Source: Nostoc sp. NMS8 (GTDB lineage Bacteria; Cyanobacteriota; Cyanobacteriia; Cyanobacteriales; Nostocaceae). Taken from it: a DNA stretch of 35,972 nt. The notes beneath the pieces were generated by a model. The model made no database searches and was not told the origin of the DNA. It saw only the letters and a program-made list of their open reading frames with translations. A program made the translations under genes and the position numbers. The stretch is from assembly GCF_017115045.1 (NCBI RefSeq), contig NZ_JABXKK010000015.1, forward strand, positions 1-35,972. The letters run 5' to 3'. Shown here piece by piece: positions 33,493-35,972 of this stretch (position 1 is its first letter; each line of letters begins with the position of its first letter).

Positions 33493-33525
33493 ATCACATT
33501 CAAGAAGTTGAGAAGAGGCTTCAAG

Positions 33526-35163
33526 ATGCTAAATTTACTTCATCCCCTTTTGAATTCAAACGGCTTTATTCCACATGGACATTGCTATCTTTGGAAACCA
33601 GCATTGGTGTGGCTGCATATACTTTCTGATAGTGTAATTGCATTGTCCTACTTCTCTATCCCCTGCTTGCTTGTCTACTTTGTCTCTAAACGACGCGATA
33701 TTCCATTTAACTGGATATTTCTGATGTTTGGTGCTTTCATTATTGCCTGTGGCACCGGACACCTGATGGATATCTGGACATTATGGTATCCGACTTACTG
33801 GTTGTCAGGTTTAGTCAAAGCCTTGACAGCCCTTATTTCAATGTATACAGCTTTGGAACTCATTCCTCTGATTCCTAAGGCGCTAGCGTTACCTAGTCCG
33901 GCTCAGTTAGAAGCAGCAAACCGAGATCTGGAACAAGCTCTCAAACAGTTGCAGCAGGCACAATCTCAACTGATTCAAACTGAGATTAAACTGGCTAAAA
34001 CCGAGATATTACAGCAAAGCGAAGAGCGATTTCGCTCGTTGCTACAAAATGCATCGAATATCATCGCCACCTTAGGAGCGGGTGGACGAGTCGTTTATGT
34101 TAGCCCTTCTTTGACACATATTCTGGGGTATCAGCCAGAAAGTTGGATTGCGAAAAATCTTCCTGAGTTAGTCCACCCAGACGATGGTCTTTATGCAGAA
34201 GCTCTGCTTTGTCAAGCCTTTGATAATCCATCTCAAAAAACAATAGTAGAATTTCGTTTGCATCATGCGGATGGTTCCTGGCATGACTTTGAGGCGATCG
34301 CTAAAAACCTCCTAGATGAGCCAAATGTAGCGGGTATTGTGATCACCTGTCGAGATATCACCGAGCGAAAACAAGCAGAAGCTGATGTCCGTAAAGCACT
34401 GGAGAAAGAACGAGAACTAAATGAATTAAAGTCGCGCTTTATCTCAATGGCATCTCACGAGTTTCGTACCCCTCTGGCGGTCGTATCTTCTTCTATTGGT
34501 ATCTTGGAAGATTATGGAGATCGCCTCAATGCAGCCCAAAGCCAAAAGCAGTTTCAACATGTCCAAAAGTCGATCAATCATATCACCCAATTACTAGACG
34601 ATGTGTTGATGATTAACCGAGTAGAAGGTGGGAAACTCGAATTCATGCCAACTCCAATCAATGTCATGCAGTTTTGCCATAGTCTAGTGGAAGAAATACA
34701 ACTCAGTGCCCCTTGCCATCAGATTACGCTGTTTATTACCGATGAACGGGACGCAGCCAGCAAAAGTCATGCTCAACTCGACAAGAAGTTACTCCAATCT
34801 ATTTTGACTAACTTGTTGTCTAATGCTGTCAAGTATTCGTTTGCAGGAAGCATAATTGACTTCAACCTGATTTGTCAAAATGAAAAGACGATCTTTAAAA
34901 TTCAAGATAAAGGTATTGGGATTCCCGATGACGATCGAGACCACTTGTTTAAGACTTTTCATCGGGCTAAGAATGTAGGGAATATTCCCGGAACAGGGTT
35001 AGGACTTTCGATCGTCAAGAGATGTATTGACCTGCATGGTGGTGAAATACAGGTACATAGTCAAGTAAATATGGGTACAACCTTCACGATTACAATCCCT
35101 ACAAATCAAATGGAACTCATAGCTGGCAAACCACTGCTCCCGTCGTTACTGTACTCACATTGA
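33526..35163 (+). CDS. Ethylene receptor-like histidine kinase (ethylene-binding domain-PAS-HisKA-HATPase)
   Basis: A membrane kinase of about 545 residues. Three hydrophobic helices (about 27-115) match the ethylene-binding domain of plant ETR1 and Synechocystis Slr1212. Asp35, Tyr42, Ile72, Cys75 and His79 correspond to ETR1 Asp25, Tyr32, Ile62, Cys65 and His69 with a constant offset of ten; Cys and His (in ACGTGHLMDIW) are the copper ligands. A coiled coil (about 125-165), one PAS-PAC module (about 165-290) and a complete transmitter (His311 in MASHEFRTPL, NLLSNAVKYS, DKGIGIP, GTGLGLSIV) follow. Unlike Slr1212 there is no phytochrome-type GAF. ATG 33526 is chosen because AAGAGG precedes it; a TTG at 33508 is less likely. 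It ends the three-gene operon, with a terminator directly after the stop. Confidence 0.92.
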   Translation: MLNLLHPLLNSNGFIPHGHCYLWKPALVWLHILSDSVIALSYFSIPCLLVYFVSKRRDIPFNWIFLMFGAFIIACGTGHLMDIWTLWYPTYWLSGLVKALTALISMYTALELIPLIPKALALPSPAQLEAANRDLEQALKQLQQAQSQLIQTEIKLAKTEILQQSEERFRSLLQNASNIIATLGAGGRVVYVSPSLTHILGYQPESWIAKNLPELVHPDDGLYAEALLCQAFDNPSQKTIVEFRLHHADGSWHDFEAIAKNLLDEPNVAGIVITCRDITERKQAEADVRKALEKERELNELKSRFISMASHEFRTPLAVVSSSIGILEDYGDRLNAAQSQKQFQHVQKSINHITQLLDDVLMINRVEGGKLEFMPTPINVMQFCHSLVEEIQLSAPCHQITLFITDERDAASKSHAQLDKKLLQSILTNLLSNAVKYSFAGSIIDFNLICQNEKTIFKIQDKGIGIPDDDRDHLFKTFHRAKNVGNIPGTGLGLSIVKRCIDLHGGEIQVHSQVNMGTTFTITIPTNQMELIAGKPLLPSLLYSH

Positions 35164-35187
35164 GGGCTAGCTATCTAACCCTTTTTT
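35164..35187 (+). terminator. Intrinsic terminator of the sensory operon
   Basis: GGGCTAG and CTAACCC form a hairpin (one C-A mismatch, four-base loop) immediately after the TGA, followed by six T. Confidence 0.5.
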
Positions 35188-35236
35188 GTCAGAGGTGATT
35201 CGTAAAGAAAATCTAAATGTTGATTGGGGTTCTCGT

Positions 35237-35530
35237 CACGCCCAGCAAATGCCTCAGAACGATTAGGGGCGGTGGTTGTGCTGAATGAAGCAAAAGAGAA
35301 GTTGTGCAAATTAGAAGTGATCTGGGTAGATAGGGGTATTCTGGCAAAAACTTTGCCAATGCTGTTGGGCAGGTCTGTGGTGAGCGGGTGCGGGTGGAAG
35401 TGATTAAACGAACCTCTGAAGACGTTTGAGCAGTTGCCCAAGCGGTGGATTGTTGAGCGAACCAATGGAAAAGCTGAATCGATTTCGGTGGTTAAGTAAA
35501 GATTATGAGGTGTATTCAGAGGCAGGGCTA
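35237..35530 (+). pseudogene. Degraded IS5-type transposase, 3' portion
   Basis: Fragments in shifting + strand frames together read as the C-terminal half of an IS5-family DDE transposase: AVVVLNEAKEKLCKLEVIWV, then YSGKNFANAVGQVCG, VEVIKRTSE, LPKRWIVERT and RFRWLSKDYEVYSEA. The catalytic-domain signature WIVERT followed by RLSKDYE is diagnostic. At least three frameshifts are needed to join the parts, and the N-terminal half is absent. Confidence 0.75.
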
Positions 35531-35597
35531 TTTTATTCTAAATGTAGACGCGATATGGTAAGGTGCAGCGCCAGTTATACTTCAAGCATCTATTATC

Positions 35598-35960
35598 GTG
35601 TCTGAAATCGAAATCATCAAAGCTTTTGCAGGTCTAGAAGACCCCCGTTGCCGCGCCGGACAGAGACATAATCTACCATTATCTTTGGCACTTTTCACAT
35701 TGGTAGGCGCAGCCCGCCGTAGGCATCGCAGTAGGGAACAAAAGATTTTTAGCAATTGGGTGTCGGATTGGTATGTTCGAGATGAAACTTATTCCAAGGC
35801 TTTAGCTGAGGTAGTGAATTTTCACGCACAGATACCATTTGCTGCTTATTGGGGTGATGGCACAACATCTTTAACTGAAAAATCAACGGTTTACAGCAAT
35901 TTTCAGGTAAATAGACCACAGTGGTTGAACCAACCGAAGGCATCATCTTCGGTAATATAA
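35598..35960 (+). pseudogene. Chimeric transposase fragment: ISAs1 N-terminus joined to a Tn3 piece
   Basis: An open frame of 120 codons. Residues 1-35 (EIIKAFAGLEDPRCRAGQ, then LPLSLALFTL) are the N-terminus of an ISAs1-family transposase. Residues about 52-93 (FSNWVSDWYVRDETYSKALA, then IPFAAYWGDGTTS) come from the DDE region of a Tn3-family transposase. The two are joined by VGAARRRHRS, encoded by a degenerate copy of the 21-bp repeat. The remaining residues match neither family. It is probably not functional. Confidence 0.7.
35701..35729 (+). repeat. Degenerate HIP1-splitting insert, copy D
   Basis: Closely similar to copy A (TAGGCG, AGCCCG, CGTAGGCATCGC) but with the left GCG reduced to GG. 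It sits exactly at the junction of the ISAs1-like and Tn3-like segments and encodes VGAARRRHR, almost the same peptide as copy B (VGVARRRHR). Confidence 0.6.
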
Positions 35961-35972
35961 TTTACAGCCTCT

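Overview
The window looks like chromosome (or large plasmid) of a filamentous, probably heterocyst-forming cyanobacterium of the Nostoc/Calothrix type. Evidence: many HIP1 octamers (GCGATCGC), heptanucleotide tandem repeats such as (ATTACGA)n, (TGCCTTC)n and (GGAGCAG)n, small dispersed palindromes, and families typical of that group (giant multi-PAS kinases, DUF4347/delta-60 surface proteins, kinase-AAA-GAF chimeras, an ethylene-receptor-type kinase). No rRNA, tRNA or CRISPR array was seen.

Layout. (1) 1-5145: housekeeping and miscellaneous genes: a GPH-family sugar/cation symporter, a phosphoribosyltransferase, a 2H-type 2'-5' RNA ligase-like protein, a wrecked Ser/Thr kinase-AAA-histidine kinase relic and a peptidoglycan-binding-domain protein, separated by repeat-rich spacers. 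(2) 5146-10417: a histidine kinase with an eroded catalytic domain, a 177-bp MITE, and a 1121-aa repetitive surface-type protein (DUF4347, seven delta-60 repeats, two cadherin-like repeats, DUF4114). (3) 11539-20361: an exopolysaccharide island: a Wzc-type tyrosine autokinase on the + strand, then on the - strand two glycosyltransferases, an FkbM methyltransferase and a third glycosyltransferase broken by a 5-bp TAAAA tandem duplication; a further + strand glycosyltransferase has its 3' end cut by an IS1380-family relic. (4) 20498-35163: a dense sensory cluster in two divergent units around a 599-bp spacer. Leftward: a 2611-aa CBS-GAF-14xPAS-HisKA-HATPase-REC kinase, then a REC-kinase. Rightward: an MHYT-domain membrane kinase, a second REC-kinase and an ethylene-receptor-like kinase. 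(5) 35164-35972: degraded IS5-type transposase and a chimeric ISAs1/Tn3 transposase fragment.

The most interesting part is the sensory cluster. The GAF domain of the giant kinase carries both cysteines of DXCF-type cyanobacteriochromes, Cys300 in DPCF and Cys328 in PCH, 28 residues apart as in TePixJ. The last gene has all the ethylene/copper-binding residues of plant ETR1 at a constant offset. A predicted blue/green photoreceptor and a predicted ethylene receptor, with an MHYT sensor and two REC-kinases, therefore lie within 15 kb. In Synechocystis, light and ethylene sensing are combined in the single protein Slr1212 (SynEtr1/UirS); here they may be split over neighbouring genes. The transmitters of the MHYT and ethylene kinases are close duplicates, so the cluster seems to have grown by sensor swapping.

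A second theme is a 21-bp sequence inserted inside HIP1 octamers (GCG, 21 nt, ATCGC) at three places, in frame where it hits protein-coding sequence, with a degenerate fourth copy at the junction of the transposase chimera.
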